The notes beneath the pieces are model-generated. The model had not been told where the DNA came from. It searched no databases and worked only from the letters and a program-made list of their open reading frames with translations. Position numbers and translations under genes: made by a program. From Bacilli bacterium (GTDB lineage: Bacteria; Bacillota_I; Bacilli_A; RFN20; CAG-826), in assembly GCA_900767825.1 (NCBI GenBank), contig CAAGAN010000033.1:129015-193014 (forward strand): DNA of 64,000 nucleotides. The letters are read 5' to 3'. The number at the start of each line of letters is the position of its first letter. Positions within the stretch are counted from its first letter, which is position 1. This document shows, piece after piece, positions 18,378-28,077 of this stretch.

Positions 18378-18860
18378 ATGAGTGAATTTTTTAAAAAGAA
18401 CAAAAATATAATATTTGAGATAATTAGATTCCTTCTAGTTGGAGGCCTAGCCACCCTAGTTGACTGGGGTGTATCATTTCTAGTCAAGGCAATAATGCCT
18501 TTAATAATGGTAAATAGCTGGGATGTTTCAGGAACTATATCCACCGCCTGTGGCTTTATTGTTGGATTATTCATAAATTATTTTCTTAGCATCATCTTTG
18601 TCTATAAAGATAAAAAGGATGAAAACGAAGGAAAATCATTTAAGGATTTCATGATATTTGCAACAATTGGAGTCCTAGTTTTATTATTCCAGTTCCTTCT
18701 AATTTTCCTAATAAATGACTTACTTTTTGTTAAAGGAATGAATTTTAATGTAATTCTAATTGGAGAATTAACATGGGGATATATAATCGCGAAAGTATTA
18801 GCCACTGCAATCGGGCTAGTCTTGAATTATATATTCAGGAAGATATTGATATTCAAATAG
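18378..18860 (+). CDS. GtrA family membrane protein
   Basis: A 160-aa protein with four predicted membrane helices. The conserved GtrA opening is present (IIRFLLVGGLATLVDWG near residue 17), as are FIVGLFINYFLSIIFVY and the closing LNYIFRKILIFK. GtrA-family proteins are linked to transfer of undecaprenyl-phosphate-linked sugars across the membrane for cell-surface glycans. It lies 10 nt upstream of the FAD enzyme gene at 18871, with an AGGAG-like SD in the gap, so the two are probably one operon. Confidence 0.88.
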   Translation: MSEFFKKNKNIIFEIIRFLLVGGLATLVDWGVSFLVKAIMPLIMVNSWDVSGTISTACGFIVGLFINYFLSIIFVYKDKKDENEGKSFKDFMIFATIGVLVLLFQFLLIFLINDLLFVKGMNFNVILIGELTWGYIIAKVLATAIGLVLNYIFRKILIFK

Positions 18861-18870
18861 GAGAAAGTAA

Positions 18871-20406
18871 ATGCAAAAGATAGCCATCATAATCGGAGCA
18901 GGTCCAGCAGGACTTACAGCAGCCTATAAATTATTAAAAGAAACCGATATAAAGCCAATTATATATGAAGAGAGCAATGTAATCGGTGGTATTTCCCAAA
19001 CTTTTGAATATAAAGGCAACAGGATGGATATCGGTGGCCACCGCTTTTTTACCAAAAATGATTTGGTCATGGATGTCTGGAAAGAATTAATGAAACCTCA
19101 AGGAGCCCCTGCTTTAGATGAAAAACTCCTTAATGAAAATAAGCAATACGAAGGAAAAGCAGATCCTGAAAAAGAAGATGATGTCTTCTTGACTAGAAGA
19201 AGGGTTTCTAGGATTTATTATCTGGGCAAATTCTTTGATTATCCTATATCAATGAAGCCAAGAACATTTTTAAACATGGGCTTTTTTAGAACCATGTCGG
19301 CAGGGTTTGGTTATATTCATTCCTGCATCTTCAAAAAGAAAGAAGATTCCTTGGAGAATTTCTATATCAACCGTTTTGGTAAGCCTTTATATAACATGTT
19401 CTTTAAAGACTATACGACCAAAGTCTGGGGAAGAAGCCCGAAAGAAATCTCTCCAGATTGGGGAGCCCAAAGGGTAAAAGGATTATCTCTTATGAAGACA
19501 TTTGTCTCTGCCCTTACTAAGCCATTCAGGAAGAAATCTAGTAAGGTAGAAACTTCTTTAATCGAAGAATTCTATTATCCTAAAAAAGGACCAGGCCAAC
19601 TCTATAGCAAAATGGCAGATGAAATTATAAAAATGGGAGGAGAAATCCACTTTAACTCCAAAGTAGATAATGTCCACCTAAATAGAAATTCTATCGATTA
19701 CATCGATGTTAATGGGAATATAGTCAAAGGGGATTATTATATTTCTTCGATGCCTATAAAAGATTTAATGAATTCGATGAATGACGTCGATAAATCATTG
19801 CTAGATATAGCAAATAACCTCCCATATAGAGATTTCATCACGGTCGGATTATTGCTTGATAAATTAAAAATCAAGAACAAGACTAAGATGAAAACAGTCA
19901 ATAACATCGTCCCAGACTGCTGGATTTATATTCAAGATAATTCTGTAAAACTAGGAAGGCTTCAGATATTTAATAACTGGTCCCCATATATGGTAGATGA
20001 TTTGGAAAAGCACATCTTTGTCGGATTAGAATACTTCTGTAATGAAGGTGATGAGATGTGGAACATGAAGGAAGAGGATTTCATTAAATTCGCGATTGAT
20101 GAATTGGTTAAAATCAAGATAATTGATAAAGAAGATGTCCTTGATTCAGTCGAACTAAAAATAAAGAAAGCCTATCCTGCCTATTTTGATTCATATGCAG
20201 AATTCCCGAAAGTAAAAGATTATCTAAATTCGATTGATAACCTCTACTGCATCGGAAGAAATGGCCAGCATCGATATAACAACATGGACCATTCGATGTT
20301 AACTGCAATCGAAACAGTGAATGTAATCAAAAACGGTCTTGATAAATCCATTATCTGGAACGTAAATGCCGATAAGGAATATCACGAAAGCAAAAAAGCC
20401 AATTAA
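18871..20406 (+). CDS. FAD-dependent oxidoreductase of the protoporphyrinogen oxidase / UDP-galactopyranose mutase-like group
   Basis: A 511-aa flavoprotein. The N-terminus has the FAD motif [16 protein letters not shown], then [14 protein letters not shown] and [11 protein letters not shown] (the second FAD-contact region). The C-terminus has [20 protein letters not shown], typical of NAD(P)/FAD proteins annotated near surface polysaccharide genes. The substrate is unknown. Its pairing with a GtrA-like protein suggests a step in making or exporting a lipid-linked sugar. The last codons form part of the terminator stem. Confidence 0.8.
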   Translation: MQKIAIIIGAGPAGLTAAYKLLKETDIKPIIYEESNVIGGISQTFEYKGNRMDIGGHRFFTKNDLVMDVWKELMKPQGAPALDEKLLNENKQYEGKADPEKEDDVFLTRRRVSRIYYLGKFFDYPISMKPRTFLNMGFFRTMSAGFGYIHSCIFKKKEDSLENFYINRFGKPLYNMFFKDYTTKVWGRSPKEISPDWGAQRVKGLSLMKTFVSALTKPFRKKSSKVETSLIEEFYYPKKGPGQLYSKMADEIIKMGGEIHFNSKVDNVHLNRNSIDYIDVNGNIVKGDYYISSMPIKDLMNSMNDVDKSLLDIANNLPYRDFITVGLLLDKLKIKNKTKMKTVNNIVPDCWIYIQDNSVKLGRLQIFNNWSPYMVDDLEKHIFVGLEYFCNEGDEMWNMKEEDFIKFAIDELVKIKIIDKEDVLDSVELKIKKAYPAYFDSYAEFPKVKDYLNSIDNLYCIGRNGQHRYNNMDHSMLTAIETVNVIKNGLDKSIIWNVNADKEYHESKKAN

Positions 20407-20419
20407 TTTGGCTTTTTTT
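20392..20419 (+). terminator. Intrinsic terminator overlapping the stop codon of the FAD enzyme gene
   Basis: An 11-bp perfect stem (AAAAAAGCCAA and its complement), short loop, and T tract. The left arm encodes the last Lys-Lys-Ala-Asn residues and the loop contains the TAA stop at 20404-20406. Confidence 0.88.
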
Positions 20420-20441
20420 ATGGGTAAAAATCAATTTTTTC

Positions 20442-20470
20442 TTGCCTATAGGAGTTGCTAAGACTAGACT
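20442..20470 (+). promoter_or_regulatory. typA: Putative typA promoter
   Basis: TTGCCT, 17-nt spacer, TAGACT. About 32 nt separate the -10 from the ATG at 20503, and they contain an AAGGAGAGG SD. An ATG-free extension of the frame to 20455 would remove this SD and is not needed. Confidence 0.4.
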
Positions 20471-20502
20471 TAACCACGTCAAAACAAGGAGAGGCTTTTA
20501 TT

Positions 20503-22356
20503 ATGAATAAAAGAAACATTGCAATCATCGCACACGTAGACCACGGAAAGACTACTTTAGTCAATGCACTTCTAACTGCATCCGGGACTTTTAGGAATAA
20601 TGAAGCTGTCGCCGATAGGGTCATGGATTCAAATCCGCAGGAAAGAGAAAGAGGAATCACCATTCTTTCAAAGACCACTTCCATTGTCTATAAAGATACA
20701 AAAATCAATATAGTAGATACTCCAGGGCACGCTGATTTTGGCGGTGAAGTCGAACGTATCATGCACATGGTCGATGGTTGTTTATTACTTGTCGATGCTT
20801 TCGAAGGAACAATGCCTCAAACTAGGTTTGTCTTAAAAAATGCCCTTGAAAACCATATAAAGCCAATAGTCGTCATCAATAAGGTCGACCGTCCAAATGC
20901 CGATCCTCAAAAAGCAGTCGATGAAGTCTTGGATCTATTTATCCAATTAGGTGCTCCAGATGATTTGCTTGATTTCCCAGTTGTCTATACTTCAGCTTTA
21001 AACGGAACTAGTAGCTATTCTAGTGATCCTTCAACCCAAACTAAGGGAATGGATCCTGTATTTGAAACAATACTAAAGGAAATCCCTGAACCAATCTGTG
21101 ATCCTTCTGGACCATTTAGATTTCAACCAGCTTTGCTTGATTATAACGAATTTGTCGGAAGAATCGGCATTGGTACGATTAGAGGCGGATCCATTAAAGT
21201 TGGCGATACAGTTACTGATATTGCAACTAACGGAAACAAAAAAGACTTCAAAGTCATGAAATTATATACTTTCCTTGGATTGAAACGTGTTGAGACTAAC
21301 CAAGTCGAAAGCGGCGATATCTGCGCTATTGCAGGTTATGATGAACTTAATGTCGGTGATACTATCTGCGCCGTTGGGCATGAAAATCCACTTCCTCCGC
21401 TTAGAGTCGATGAACCAACCTTACAAATGGAATTTGGTACCAATTCGTCTCCATTAAGGGGACAAGATGGCAAATTTGTCACCGCTAGGGTTATTGAAGA
21501 AAGATTATTCGAGGAAGTCCAAAGGGATGTTTCCTTAAGATATAAACGTATACCAAATACCGAGACTTGGATCGTTTCTGGTAGAGGTGAACTCCATCTT
21601 TCTGTTTTAATCGAAACCATGAGAAGAGAAGGATATGAACTAGAAGTATCTAAGCCTCACGTCATCATAAAAGAAATTGATGGCAAGAAATGCGAACCTT
21701 ACGAAGACCTTCAAATCGATGTCCCAAGCGAATTTGTCGGAGATATAATGGAAACTCTAGGCCAAAGAGGCGGAATAATGTCCGATATGAATGAAAATAA
21801 TGGACAGACAAGGCTAAATTATGTCATTCCTTCTAGAGGCTTATTAGGATTCGTATCTAATTTCCTTACCTTAACAAAAGGTTATGGAATCATTAACCAT
21901 ACATTTAAGGAATATCGCCCAATCTATAACCATGTAGTTGGAGAAAGAAACCTTGGGGTTCTTGTATCTGTTGATAAAGGACCTGCCACTCCTTATTCAA
22001 TCGAAAAGGTTGAAGACCACGGGATTATGTTTATCCTTCCAGGAACGATTTGCTACGAAGGTATGATTGTTGGGGAGCATAGATATCCAGTCGATCTCTG
22101 TGTCAATGTCACCGCGACCAAACCTCAAACTAACGTTAGAAGTTCCAATAAAGACCAGACAGTTGTCTTGAAGAGTCCTAGAAAGATGTCGCTAGAAGCT
22201 TGTTTGGATTATATTAATTCCGATGAATTAGTAGAAGTCACTCCTCTAGCATTCAGGATGAGGAAAAGGATATTGTCCACTCCTGACCGTAAGAAATTCG
22301 ACGCCAAAAAGAAGAATGAAGACGAATTGAATAACGAACTTTCTTCTTATTGCTAA
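20503..22356 (+). CDS. typA: Ribosome-associated GTPase TypA/BipA
   Basis: A translational GTPase of 617 aa, usual length. G1 is [10 protein letters not shown], the switch II G3 is [12 protein letters not shown]4 is NKVDRPN and G5 is YTSALNG. EF-G-like domains III and V and the BipA-specific C-terminal domain follow ([19 protein letters not shown]). It acts in ribosome assembly and stress translation. The start is the ATG at 20503 with an AAGGAGAGG SD; an upstream in-frame extension lacks support. Its stop overlaps the convergent ribF stop by 4 nt and its terminator lies inside ribF. Confidence 0.97.
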   Translation: MNKRNIAIIAHVDHGKTTLVNALLTASGTFRNNEAVADRVMDSNPQERERGITILSKTTSIVYKDTKINIVDTPGHADFGGEVERIMHMVDGCLLLVDAFEGTMPQTRFVLKNALENHIKPIVVINKVDRPNADPQKAVDEVLDLFIQLGAPDDLLDFPVVYTSALNGTSSYSSDPSTQTKGMDPVFETILKEIPEPICDPSGPFRFQPALLDYNEFVGRIGIGTIRGGSIKVGDTVTDIATNGNKKDFKVMKLYTFLGLKRVETNQVESGDICAIAGYDELNVGDTICAVGHENPLPPLRVDEPTLQMEFGTNSSPLRGQDGKFVTARVIEERLFEEVQRDVSLRYKRIPNTETWIVSGRGELHLSVLIETMRREGYELEVSKPHVIIKEIDGKKCEPYEDLQIDVPSEFVGDIMETLGQRGGIMSDMNENNGQTRLNYVIPSRGLLGFVSNFLTLTKGYGIINHTFKEYRPIYNHVVGERNLGVLVSVDKGPATPYSIEKVEDHGIMFILPGTICYEGMIVGEHRYPVDLCVNVTATKPQTNVRSSNKDQTVVLKSPRKMSLEACLDYINSDELVEVTPLAFRMRKRILSTPDRKKFDAKKKNEDELNNELSSYC

Positions 22357-23267
22357 TCAATTTGGATTGAAGTAATCTCTTCAATCCTTTTTTTATCTTT
22401 TTCTAGTTGGATTTTTAATTCTTCTAAGGAAGCAAACTTCTTTTCATCACGTAAGAATGAAAGGAAGCTAATATAGACATGTTTATTATAGATATCTTGG
22501 TCAAAATTAAGTAAATGGGCTTCTATTATAGGCTTTTCCAATTTACCAACTGTAGGATTATTCCCAACGTTTATCATTGATTTATAAGGGATCCCGTTTA
22601 CATAAGCAAGGCCGAAATAAACCCCATTTTTAGGCATTACATAAGGAGAGTCAAAAGAAATATTTATAGTTGGGAAGCCAATATTCCTTCCATTATGGAA
22701 CCCTTCTTTTACTAATCCATATATTTCATATGGATGAGAGAGGAATCTAAAGGCTTTCCTTACATCTCCTTGCTTAATAAATTCCTTTATAAGAGAAGAA
22801 GAAATCTTTTCATCTCCGATATATTCGATATCAAGGGCGAATACCTTGAAATACTTTTGTAACAAATATATATCGCCTTGACCAAATTTACCAAAGCTAT
22901 AATCTTTCCCAGTTACACATGTTTTAACTCCCAAAGGAATCAATACTTTTTCGATAAATTCAACAGGAGTCAAATCAAAGAAAGCCTGGTTTACATCGAT
23001 TATAAAGCAATAATCTAGCCCTACTTTTGATATATATCTAATCTTATCATCAAGTGAAGTAAGTACTTCCTTGCTTTTATTTCTAGATAGAAATAGCTCT
23101 GGAGAAGTTGAAAACAAAAGGATACCTGAGCTAGAAGAAGATTCTAGTCTAGCTTTATAGGCAAGTTTAGAATGGGCTTTATGGAATCCATCGAAAGTAC
23201 CTAATGCTAAAGTCAACCCTTCAATTCTTGGGAATTGCTTATTTAAATCCAAATGAATTATTTCCAT
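22353..23267 (-). CDS. ribF: Bifunctional riboflavin kinase / FAD synthetase
   Basis: A 304-aa enzyme making FMN from riboflavin and then FAD. The N-terminal FMN adenylyltransferase has the GTFDGFHKAH nucleotidyl motif (residues about 23-32) and KDYSFGKFGQG. The C-terminal riboflavin kinase (about 185-300) has NIGFPTINI and INVGNNPTVG. The ATG at 23267 overlaps the truB stop by one base, so the two are translationally coupled; truB-ribF is a common gene order in Firmicutes. The final codons double as the typA terminator stem on the opposite strand. Confidence 0.95.
   Translation of the reverse strand: MEIIHLDLNKQFPRIEGLTLALGTFDGFHKAHSKLAYKARLESSSSSGILLFSTSPELFLSRNKSKEVLTSLDDKIRYISKVGLDYCFIIDVNQAFFDLTPVEFIEKVLIPLGVKTCVTGKDYSFGKFGQGDIYLLQKYFKVFALDIEYIGDEKISSSLIKEFIKQGDVRKAFRFLSHPYEIYGLVKEGFHNGRNIGFPTINISFDSPYVMPKNGVYFGLAYVNGIPYKSMINVGNNPTVGKLEKPIIEAHLLNFDQDIYNKHVYISFLSFLRDEKKFASLEELKIQLEKDKKRIEEITSIQID
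22364..22394 (+). terminator. typA terminator embedded in the ribF coding sequence
   Basis: A perfect 9-bp stem (GGATTGAAG and complement), 6-nt loop, and seven Ts on the plus strand. It starts 8 nt after the typA stop and lies wholly inside the last codons of convergent ribF. Confidence 0.85.
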
Positions 23268-24112
23268 TAAAATAAACCTCTTAAACAGGAATAATATCCA
23301 TTTTCATCCTTTTTATAAATAGCAAGGGCTTTTTGGTTGCTATAAAGAAATATCTTTTCTTCATCTCTATCCAATTTAATCTTCTTGCCGTTTTTTATAT
23401 CGTCGATATCTTTTCCCTTTAATTCAAGCGAAGGTAAGAAAGAAAGAATATCCTTAACTGGAATAATATCATTTTCATCGATATCTTCCTTCTTTTTGGC
23501 TTTTATCAAATCAGAATCATCAACTTCGATTCGCCTTAATTTATCTAGATATCCAATCGTATTTAATCTAGAAGCAAGAGTTTCTCCTAAACTACGAATA
23601 TAAGTTCCCTTGGATACTTTTACATAAAAATCTATGTAAGGAAATTTATAGTCGATGAGTTTTGATTCGAATATCTTTACTGGTCTTTCTTTGCGTTCAA
23701 TCTCTATTCCTTCCCTAGCTAAATCATATAAAGGGGTCCCATTTACTTTTATAGCAGAATACATCGGAGGTATTTGACTAGTTATATCTAATAAAGAGGA
23801 AACGGCTTCTTCAACAGTTTCGATTTTATAAATCTTAGTAGGTTGGCATTTAATTATCGGGGTATCTTTATCTAAGGAAGAAGTTGTTTTCCCTAAAACA
23901 AGCCTAGCAATGTAGCCTTTTTTGCTATCTTCAAGAAAAGAAAGTGCCTTAGTCGCCTTATTGATTGCCACGATTACAAGTCCAGTTGCAAAAGGATCTA
24001 AAGTGCCTAGGTGACCTACTTTCCTAGTCTTGAACTTCTTTTGGAAATAATTATCTATATGTCTAGTAGTCTCATTTGGCTCTTTATCTACTAGAATAAA
24101 TCCATCAAGCAT
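23267..24112 (-). CDS. truB: tRNA pseudouridine(55) synthase TruB
   Basis: A 281-aa enzyme making pseudouridine 55 in tRNA T-loops. The catalytic Asp is in GHLGTLDPFATGLV near residue 38, with the KATK motif and the YSAIKVNG and KGTYIRSLG segments. An in-frame TTG lies two codons earlier; the ATG at 24112 is preferred. No SD is visible, but TATAAT lies exactly 6 nt upstream, so a leaderless transcript is possible. Truncated relative to family members with a full PUA domain, the C-terminal region (about 215-281) is short and charged. Confidence 0.93.
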   Translation of the reverse strand: MLDGFILVDKEPNETTRHIDNYFQKKFKTRKVGHLGTLDPFATGLVIVAINKATKALSFLEDSKKGYIARLVLGKTTSSLDKDTPIIKCQPTKIYKIETVEEAVSSLLDITSQIPPMYSAIKVNGTPLYDLAREGIEIERKERPVKIFESKLIDYKFPYIDFYVKVSKGTYIRSLGETLASRLNTIGYLDKLRRIEVDDSDLIKAKKKEDIDENDIIPVKDILSFLPSLELKGKDIDDIKNGKKIKLDRDEEKIFLYSNQKALAIYKKDENGYYSCLRGLF

Positions 24113-24118
24113 AGGCAA

Positions 24119-24124
24119 ATTATA
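24119..24124 (-). promoter_or_regulatory. Perfect -10 hexamer 6 nt before truB
   Basis: Reverse strand TATAAT, then TTGCCT, then the ATG at 24112. No SD is present and the -35 is poor. Confidence 0.4.
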
Positions 24125-24155
24125 TAAAAATATAGGCTTTACTTCTATAAAAACA

Positions 24156-24184
24156 ATGACTATTGGCTTTAGGAAAGATAAACT
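24156..24184 (+). promoter_or_regulatory. Promoter with leaderless start for the TtcA-like gene
   Basis: ATGACT, 17-nt spacer, TAAACT, then 6 nt (ATTGCC) to the ATG at 24191. No SD precedes the start. Confidence 0.45.
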
Positions 24185-24190
24185 ATTGCC

Positions 24191-25333
24191 ATGAAATATA
24201 TAAGAAAAGTCTTAGCATGTTTAAGAAAAGCCGATGAAAGATACGCTCTAATCGATGATAACGATAGAATTGTCCTTGGAATATCTGGGGGAAAAGATTC
24301 TTTATGCCTATTAAAAGCTATGTCGATATATGGCAAATTCTCATCAAAAAACTTTAAGATTTATCCAGTCTGCCTAGATTTAGGGTTCCCTGATTTTAAT
24401 TCGGTTGAATTGGAAAAATATTGTTCTTCCTTAGGATTAAAATTAAGGGTAATCAACTGCAAGGAAATCTATCCCATATTAGTAGAGCATAAAAAAGAAG
24501 ACGGACACTTGCCTTGCTCGATATGTGGCAGGATGAGAAAGGCCGCGATTAATCTAGAAGCAAAGAAACTGAAGGCTAATAAAGTTGCTTTTGCCCATCA
24601 TAGAGATGATGCGATTGAAACATTATTCATGAATATGATTCATGGGGGAAGAGTTGCAACATTTGAGCCAAAAATGTACCTTTCTAGGGCTAAAATCACA
24701 TTTATCCGACCTTTAATCGAATGTTGCGAGCTAGATTTAATCGGGATGGCAAATGAGGAAAATCTTCCTGTAATGAAGAAAATCTGCCCTGCGGACGGCT
24801 TTACCGAAAGACAATATATAAAAGATTTCCTTAATGGTCTATATTCTTCTAGAAACGATTCGATCACCAATCTAGCCGAGATGCTTTCTAATGATGAAGG
24901 ATTCAAGCTTTATTTCAATTTATTAGAAACTACTTCTACTAGAATCCATTCCCTTTCATATAAAAGAATCAATAACGTCAATGATTTTAAATCCTTAATA
25001 GAATTTTCTAATAAGGAAAATATAAAACTAAGCAAAAAGGTTAGTAAGGGTGAGACTATTTTATTATTAAGAAACCACAAAATAATTGGTTATATGGTAA
25101 TTAATAATATATCCACCCATTCAATTGAATTTGTTGATTTTGAATGTTTGGGGAGCAAGGAAGAAAAAGAAGAATACCTAAAATTATATATCGAGACTTA
25201 TTCAAGAAAAGTAGTCCCCGTTACTTATATTTATAGCTGCAGAAAGGACAAAAAAATAGCCTCCATGCTAGGTTTTAGCAAGAAGGCTAATAAAATGTAT
25301 TCTCTAAAGATAGTTACTACGCATCCTTTTTAA
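24191..25333 (+). CDS. TtcA-like tRNA thiolation PP-loop protein with GNAT-like C-terminal extension
   Basis: A 380-aa protein. Residues 1-220 follow TtcA (tRNA 2-thiocytidine-32 synthase): PP-loop SGGKDS at 32-37, the CxxC pair C110/C113 (LPCSICGRMRK), HHRDDAIET, and a third Cys at about 200 in KKICPADG, the trio expected to hold an Fe-S cluster. Residues about 245-375 have no counterpart in ordinary TtcA. They have a GNAT-like pattern (HKIIGYMVI strand, then IASMLGFSKKANKMYSL near the end). The acetyltransferase idea is inference. It has an apparent leaderless promoter and a 17-nt 3' overlap with convergent rbfA. Confidence 0.82.
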   Translation: MKYIRKVLACLRKADERYALIDDNDRIVLGISGGKDSLCLLKAMSIYGKFSSKNFKIYPVCLDLGFPDFNSVELEKYCSSLGLKLRVINCKEIYPILVEHKKEDGHLPCSICGRMRKAAINLEAKKLKANKVAFAHHRDDAIETLFMNMIHGGRVATFEPKMYLSRAKITFIRPLIECCELDLIGMANEENLPVMKKICPADGFTERQYIKDFLNGLYSSRNDSITNLAEMLSNDEGFKLYFNLLETTSTRIHSLSYKRINNVNDFKSLIEFSNKENIKLSKKVSKGETILLLRNHKIIGYMVINNISTHSIEFVDFECLGSKEEKEEYLKLYIETYSRKVVPVTYIYSCRKDKKIASMLGFSKKANKMYSLKIVTTHPF

Positions 25334-25676
25334 GGGATTCGATTTGGCTTTCTTCTCTTTCTAAGGCTTTATCTAATGATTCGGCTTTATCAAAAGATTC
25401 ATCAAGAATGAAAGTTATCTTTGGAACTGAATATAAATCCATCTTTTTGGCAAGGGAGCTCCTAACGAAGCCACTTGCTTTTTTTAATTCGGCAAGCTTA
25501 GTTTTTGGGTGATCTCCGAAGAAAGTAACATAGACTTTCGCCTCGCTATAATCATCATTGACCATTACTTCGTTAACGCTAACTAAGCCAATATGGGGAT
25601 TTTTAATTTCCCTAGAGATAATCTCAGAGATGTCTTTAGCAATGACAGCTTTTATTCTACCTTGTCTATTGGCCAT
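25317..25676 (-). CDS. rbfA: 30S ribosome-binding factor RbfA
   Basis: A 119-aa KH-fold protein needed for late 16S rRNA maturation. Seen are the N-terminal [17 protein letters not shown], a central NDDYSEAKVYVTF, and SSLAKKMDLYSVPKITFILDES near the end. A TTG in frame lies 6 codons earlier, but the AAGGAG SD falls inside that extension, so the ATG at 25676 is chosen. It overlaps the infB stop by 11 nt and is the last gene of the rimP operon. Its 3' end overlaps the convergent TtcA-like gene. Confidence 0.93.
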   Translation of the reverse strand: MANRQGRIKAVIAKDISEIISREIKNPHIGLVSVNEVMVNDDYSEAKVYVTFFGDHPKTKLAELKKASGFVRSSLAKKMDLYSVPKITFILDESFDKAESLDKALEREESQIESLKKDA

Positions 25677-27540
25677 CGCTTTCTCCTTTTTCAATCATCT
25701 CATATCCTTCGATGATATCGCCTTCTTTGATGTCATTATATCCATCGATTGTAAGGCCACATTCATAACCTTCCTTGACTTCCTTGGCATCATCTTTGAA
25801 TCTTTTAAGTGATCCGAGTTTGCCTTCATAAATGACAACACCATTTCTCATGAGACGAATCTTGCTTCCATTTTTAAGGAAACCACTAGTAACATAAGAT
25901 CCACCGATTGTACCAATCTTAGAAATCTTATAGATATGCCTAATTTCTGCTTGTCCGGTAATGTTTTCAACCTTTTCGGCAACAACCATACCCTTCAAGG
26001 CCTTTTCCATTTCATCAAGCAATTCATAGATTATCTTATGTAGATGTATTTCGACATGGTTTTCTTCTGCCATAGTCCTAACTCTAGCATCAGGTCTAAC
26101 ATTGAAGCCAAATATGACAGCATGGCTAGCGTTGGCAAGCAAAACATCGGAATCAGAAATTGCCCCAGCTGAGGCAAGCAAGACATGAATCTTGACTGAA
26201 TCATTAGACATCTTCTCCAAATTGGCCTTCAAAGCTTGGGCCGTACCATCGCTATCAGCCTTGACAATAACATTGAAATCTTTGATTTTGCCAGCGTTTA
26301 CTAGGTTATTTAAGTCATTTAATGACATGGCGCTAGTTTGTCCTCTAGATGCTTCTAGTTTAGCTTGGCTACGTTTTAAGGCAATATCCTTAGCTTGTTT
26401 TTCTTCTGGGAAAGCCATAAATCTATCGCCAGCACTAGGAACGGCAGCTAGCCCGATAACGGAAACTGGAGTTGATGGGCCAGCAGACTTAAGAACCTGC
26501 CTAAATTCGTTACTCATCCTCCTTATTTTTCCATAAGTTTCGCCGACAACGACGAAATCACCGGAATTCAAAGTACCATTTTGGACTAATAAAGTAGCTT
26601 TTGGCCCTTCGCCTTTATCTAGGTTTGCTTCCAAAACTGTACCTATTGCATATCTAGAAGGATTGGCCTTAAGTTCAAGCATTTCAGCCTTTAAGGTAAT
26701 CATTTCTAGTAAATCATCGATGCCAATTCCTTTTTTGGCAGAAATCTCACAACACATGACATCTCCACCATAATCTTCACTAATGACATCATGTGCCATT
26801 AGTTCTTCTTTTACTTTTCTAGGATTTGCTCCGGCTTTATCGATTTTATTAACGGCAACAATGATTGGAACTCCAGCTGCTTTAGCGTGGTCAATAGCTT
26901 CAATTGTCTGGGGCATGACTCCATCATCAGCAGCAACGACTAGAACAACAATATCAGTAACAGAAGCACCTCTAGCCCTCATTGCAGTAAAGGCAGCATG
27001 CCCTGGAGTATCGATAAAAGTAATCTTCTTGCCATGTATTTCTTTTTGGTAAGCGCCTATTTCTTGGGAAATTCCACCGGCTTCAGTATCGACAATATGG
27101 CTAGATCTAATCGCATCGATCAAGGTAGTCTTACCATGGTCGACGTGACCCATGATAGTAACTACTGGAGGACGTTCTTTTAAATCTTTTGGATCATCTA
27201 CTATATCAAGTTCTTCAAAATTAGTTTCATCAACGACTTTTTCCTTTTTGAAGTCATAACCGAATTCAAGACAAATTTCGCCTATGGAATCATCATCAAG
27301 AGTCGAATTGATTGTAAATGCCTTATTCTGCATGAAAAGATACTTGATAATATCGGTAGCAGGGATATTTATAGCCTTTGACAATTCACCTAATGTTATA
27401 GGTTTGGAATAGACAAATACGCCACCATTGACTTTAGCATATTCGTTTCTCCCTTTTGATTTAGAAGGAGAGAAATTGCTCATTCTATTATTTACTGGGC
27501 CATTATTTTTCTTTGATTGGTAATTGTTCTTTTTGTTCAT
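25666..27540 (-). CDS. infB: Translation initiation factor IF-2
   Basis: A 624-aa GTPase that places initiator tRNA on the 30S subunit. A short N-terminal region includes an IF2_N-type segment ([20 protein letters not shown], about 51-70). The G domain follows with G1 [11 protein letters not shown]3 DTPGHAAF and G4 NKID, then domains II-IV. The N-terminal region is shorter than in Bacillus. The ATG has a strong AAAAGGAG SD and the gene overlaps ylxQ by 38 nt, the standard nusA-ylxR-ylxQ-infB arrangement. Confidence 0.97.
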   Translation of the reverse strand: MNKKNNYQSKKNNGPVNNRMSNFSPSKSKGRNEYAKVNGGVFVYSKPITLGELSKAINIPATDIIKYLFMQNKAFTINSTLDDDSIGEICLEFGYDFKKEKVVDETNFEELDIVDDPKDLKERPPVVTIMGHVDHGKTTLIDAIRSSHIVDTEAGGISQEIGAYQKEIHGKKITFIDTPGHAAFTAMRARGASVTDIVVLVVAADDGVMPQTIEAIDHAKAAGVPIIVAVNKIDKAGANPRKVKEELMAHDVISEDYGGDVMCCEISAKKGIGIDDLLEMITLKAEMLELKANPSRYAIGTVLEANLDKGEGPKATLLVQNGTLNSGDFVVVGETYGKIRRMSNEFRQVLKSAGPSTPVSVIGLAAVPSAGDRFMAFPEEKQAKDIALKRSQAKLEASRGQTSAMSLNDLNNLVNAGKIKDFNVIVKADSDGTAQALKANLEKMSNDSVKIHVLLASAGAISDSDVLLANASHAVIFGFNVRPDARVRTMAEENHVEIHLHKIIYELLDEMEKALKGMVVAEKVENITGQAEIRHIYKISKIGTIGGSYVTSGFLKNGSKIRLMRNGVVIYEGKLGSLKRFKDDAKEVKEGYECGLTIDGYNDIKEGDIIEGYEMIEKGESDGQ

Positions 27541-27844
27541 TTTTATCTCCTTTTAAATCCATTTTCTTCTTTAGGGCAAGACTTGATTTCTTATCAGTTA
27601 TCCCAAGGAGAGATATCTCTTCGTAACCAAGTGCTTCGCCTAGCTCGGCTTTGCTAAATGCCTCTAATACTTCAATATTGAATTTAGAAGCATAGCTAAG
27701 CGCCTTCTTTCTAGTATTTGATGAACAATCAGTTGCTAATAGAACCAATTTGGTTTTAGGAGAATGGTAACTAGCTTCGCCAAAAAGCAATTTGCCTCCC
27801 CTATTTAATAAACCTATGAATCCTATTAGCTCTTTCTTGTTCAT
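27503..27844 (-). CDS. ylxQ: YlxQ-type L7Ae/L30e-family RNA-binding protein
   Basis: A 113-aa L7Ae/L30e-like protein. It begins with ELIGFIGLLNRGGKLLFGE and continues with KLVLLATDCSSNTRKKALSYA and SKAELGEALGYEEISLLGI, the pattern of kink-turn-binding ribosomal-protein-like factors. Length and position between ylxR and infB match the conserved Firmicute operon. The start overlaps the ylxR stop in ATGA. A charged, Lys-rich tail follows the domain and overlaps infB. Confidence 0.9.
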   Translation of the reverse strand: MNKKELIGFIGLLNRGGKLLFGEASYHSPKTKLVLLATDCSSNTRKKALSYASKFNIEVLEAFSKAELGEALGYEEISLLGITDKKSSLALKKKMDLKGDKNEQKEQLPIKEK

Positions 27845-28077
27845 TTTTCTAGATAGTTTTTTAATTCCTCGCTTATCAATCCAAATCTATTCGACTTGGA
27901 TTCAAGGAATTTCTTAATCTTTTCCTTATCTTTAACAAGGTAGATACCTCTACCCAATCTAGTTTGGTCTAGATCAGGATAGAGATATCCATCAATTTTA
28001 ATTAGGCGTAACAATGTAGATTTTTCAAATTGCTGCCTAGAAATTACATCAGTACGGATAGAAACCTTATTTTCCAT
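27841..28077 (-). CDS. ylxR: YlxR (DUF448) protein
   Basis: A small (78 aa) operon protein related to the YlxR/DUF448 RNA-binding family. The RTDVISRQQFEKSTLLRL and RLGRGIYLVKDKEKI segments align with the usual family pattern. The N-terminal Cys of many relatives is absent. The longer open frame starting at 28140 lies inside nusA; ATGs at 28083 and 28077 are the sensible starts, with 28077 chosen. There is no SD, and it overlaps the nusA stop by 11 nt, so it depends on coupled translation. Confidence 0.8.
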   Translation of the reverse strand: MENKVSIRTDVISRQQFEKSTLLRLIKIDGYLYPDLDQTRLGRGIYLVKDKEKIKKFLESKSNRFGLISEELKNYLEK

